A stretch of 6,472 bases of DNA. Origin: an uncultured Clostridia bacterium (GTDB taxonomy: Bacteria > Bacillota > Clostridia > Oscillospirales > Ruminococcaceae). The stretch is from contig CANCXY010000189.1 of assembly GCA_947381875.1 (NCBI GenBank), forward strand, positions 1 through 6,472. The letters run 5' to 3'. The position numbers were made by a program, and so were the translations under genes. Shown here piece by piece: positions 5,828 to 6,472 of this stretch (its first letter is position 1; each line of letters starts with the position of its first letter). The notes beneath the pieces are model-generated. The model made no database searches, was not told where the DNA came from, and saw only the letters and a program-made list of their open reading frames with translations.

Positions 5828-5837
5828 GGGGGAGGGG
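5828..5837 (+). other. Frameshift site in the recombinase (G5-A-G4)
   Basis: The tract reads five G, one A, four G. In the upstream frame the codons are CGG GGG AGG GGA; the family consensus M-R-G-G-D-V requires a +1 move here. One extra G in the five-G run explains it exactly. Forward slippage of the GGG codon (5830-5832) onto GGA before an AGG codon would give the same peptide. Mutation, a sequencing or assembly indel, and programmed shifting cannot be separated from one sequence. Confidence 0.75.
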
Positions 5838-6274
5838 ACGTGCTGTTTGTGGAGAGCATCGACCGCCTGGGCAGGAATTATGGGGATATCCTGTGCCAGT
5901 GGCAGCTTCTCACAAAGGATATGGGCGTGGATATCGTGGTGCTGGACATGCCCCTGCTGGACACGCGGCGCGGCAAGGACCTGATGGGCACGTTCCTCAG
6001 TGACGTAGTGTTGCAGATCCTGTCTTTCGTGGCGGAAAACGAGCGCGTCTCCATCCGCCAGCGCCAGGCCGAGGGGATCGCGGCGGCGCAGCAGCGCGGC
6101 GTGCGTTTCGGCAGGCCGAGCGAGCCGCTGCCGGAAAATTTCTATGTGACATACCAGCGCTGGAAAAACGGCGCGTTCAGCGCGACGGTAGCCGCGCAGA
6201 TATGCGGCATGGCGCTTTCCAGCTTCCTGTACCGTGTGCGGCGCTATGAGGCGGACCTGGAACAGGACCTGCCC

Positions 6275-6331
6275 CTGTTGGAGGAAGACCTGTTAGAGGA
6301 AGATCTGCTGGAAGAAGAACTGATGGAGGAG
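6275..6331 (+). repeat. Degenerate 15-base tandem repeat coding Leu-Leu-Glu-Glu-Asp
   Basis: Within the recombinase C-terminus, successive units CTGTTGGAGGAAGAC, CTGTTAGAGGAAGAT and CTGCTGGAAGAAGAA, then a partial CTGATGGAGGAG, encode LLEED LLEED LLEEE LMEE. The units differ mainly at third codon positions, so the repeat is not a recent perfect expansion. The encoded segment is acidic and probably helical, and lies after the helix-turn-helix-like region where most small serine recombinases end. Confidence 0.8.
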
Positions 6332-6398
6332 CTGGAGCGGCAGGAGAAGAAAAGGGGGCGCAAAAAAGGAGAACAGGGGGGATCTGTGACAGCCGCCG

Positions 6399-6472
6399 CC
6401 GGGCGCTGCCCGGACCCGCCAAAGGGCGCCGCCCTTTGGAATCCTGCCAGAGGCGCTGCCTCTGGACTCCGC
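6399..6472 (+). repeat. GC-rich modular hairpin repeat (copy 2, continues past the window)
   Basis: Three consecutive palindromes occur: CCGGGC/GCCCGG (6399-6413), CCAAAGGGC/GCCCTTTGG (6419-6439) and CCAGAGGC/GCCTCTGG (6447-6465), each with a three-base loop, then ACTCCGC to the edge. The minus strand of 2197-2245 carries the CCAGAGGC and CCAAAGGG modules in the same relation, sharing CCTCTGGACTCCGC exactly. By comparison with copy 1, another CCAAAGGG hairpin is expected just beyond the window. The recombinase frame reads through this copy without a stop. Confidence 0.85.

Larger units (their letters stand above)
5665..6472 (+). pseudogene. Serine recombinase (resolvase/invertase family), frameshifted and open at the right edge
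   Basis: A small serine site-specific recombinase. Frame 1 starts at ATG 5665 (GAGGTGGGG at 5651-5659) with MIYGYIRVSSRDQN; S9 is the expected nucleophile and R7 and R44 fit active-site arginines. After MLKNMR (residue 55) the family sequence continues only in the +1 frame: GGDVLFVESIDRLGRNY, then LMGTFLSDVVLQILSFVAENER and QRQAEGIAAAQQRGVRFGRPS. Uncorrected, frame 1 ends at 6003 after 112 residues. After the catalytic domain there is a helix-turn-helix-like segment (YQRWKNGAFSATVAAQICGMALSS, about 6152-6223). It is followed by an acidic LLEED repeat tail, a basic patch (KKRGRKKG) and a stretch coded by hairpin-repeat DNA, with no stop before base 6472. If the shift is an error or is programmed, the protein may be functional, so 'pseudogene' is provisional. 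Invertase versus resolvase cannot be told. Confidence 0.82.

Noticed and set aside
6399..6472. CRISPR array or tandem direct repeats at the right end
   Set aside because: The units are adjacent palindromes of different sequence, not identical repeats separated by unique spacers.

Overview
The window looks like chromosomal DNA from a fairly GC-rich anaerobic Firmicute, probably of class Clostridia. The reasons are strong AGGAGG-type ribosome binding sites, sigma-A-like promoters with perfect TATAAT boxes, a bacteriohemerythrin, a GlpA-like/flavoprotein/DUF1667 operon, and GC-rich palindromic hairpin repeats of a kind I associate with gut Clostridia. The taxonomic call is inference. I see no tRNA, rRNA or CRISPR array.

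Layout. (1) 1-513, minus strand: the N-terminal half of a D-2-hydroxyacid dehydrogenase that starts at a TTG codon and runs off the left edge. (2) 514-797: a divergent intergenic region with a promoter for each flanking gene and, between them, a short hairpin followed by nine T. (3) 798-2168, plus strand: a three-part signalling protein with an N-terminal bacteriohemerythrin, a CheX-like middle region and a C-terminal CheY-like receiver. (4) 2169-2297: a convergent intergenic region with GC-rich hairpin repeats and a perfect 26-base palindrome that probably serves as a bidirectional terminator. (5) 5350-2298, minus strand: a tightly packed three-gene operon of a GlpA-like FAD oxidoreductase with a [2Fe-2S] BFD-like tail, a second pyridine-nucleotide/FAD oxidoreductase, and a small cysteine-rich DUF1667 protein. 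It has an extended -10 promoter at 5431-5458. (6) 5351-5664: the operon's leader and promoter, plus an imperfect hairpin upstream of the next gene. (7) 5665 to the right edge, plus strand: a small serine recombinase (resolvase/invertase type) broken by a one-base frameshift in a G-rich tract. It carries an unusual acidic Leu/Glu repeat tail and stays open through another copy of the hairpin repeats.

How the parts fit. The three minus-strand redox genes almost certainly work as one complex or pathway, most likely anaerobic oxidation of glycerol-3-phosphate or a related hydroxy acid. The hemerythrin-receiver protein is a plausible soluble oxygen or redox sensor linked to chemotaxis-type phosphosignalling. 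The recombinase and the hairpin repeats are the mobile or unstable elements. The most interesting items are the hemerythrin/CheX-like/receiver architecture, the recombinase frameshift with its odd tail, and the modular hairpin repeat present in two places in opposite orientation.
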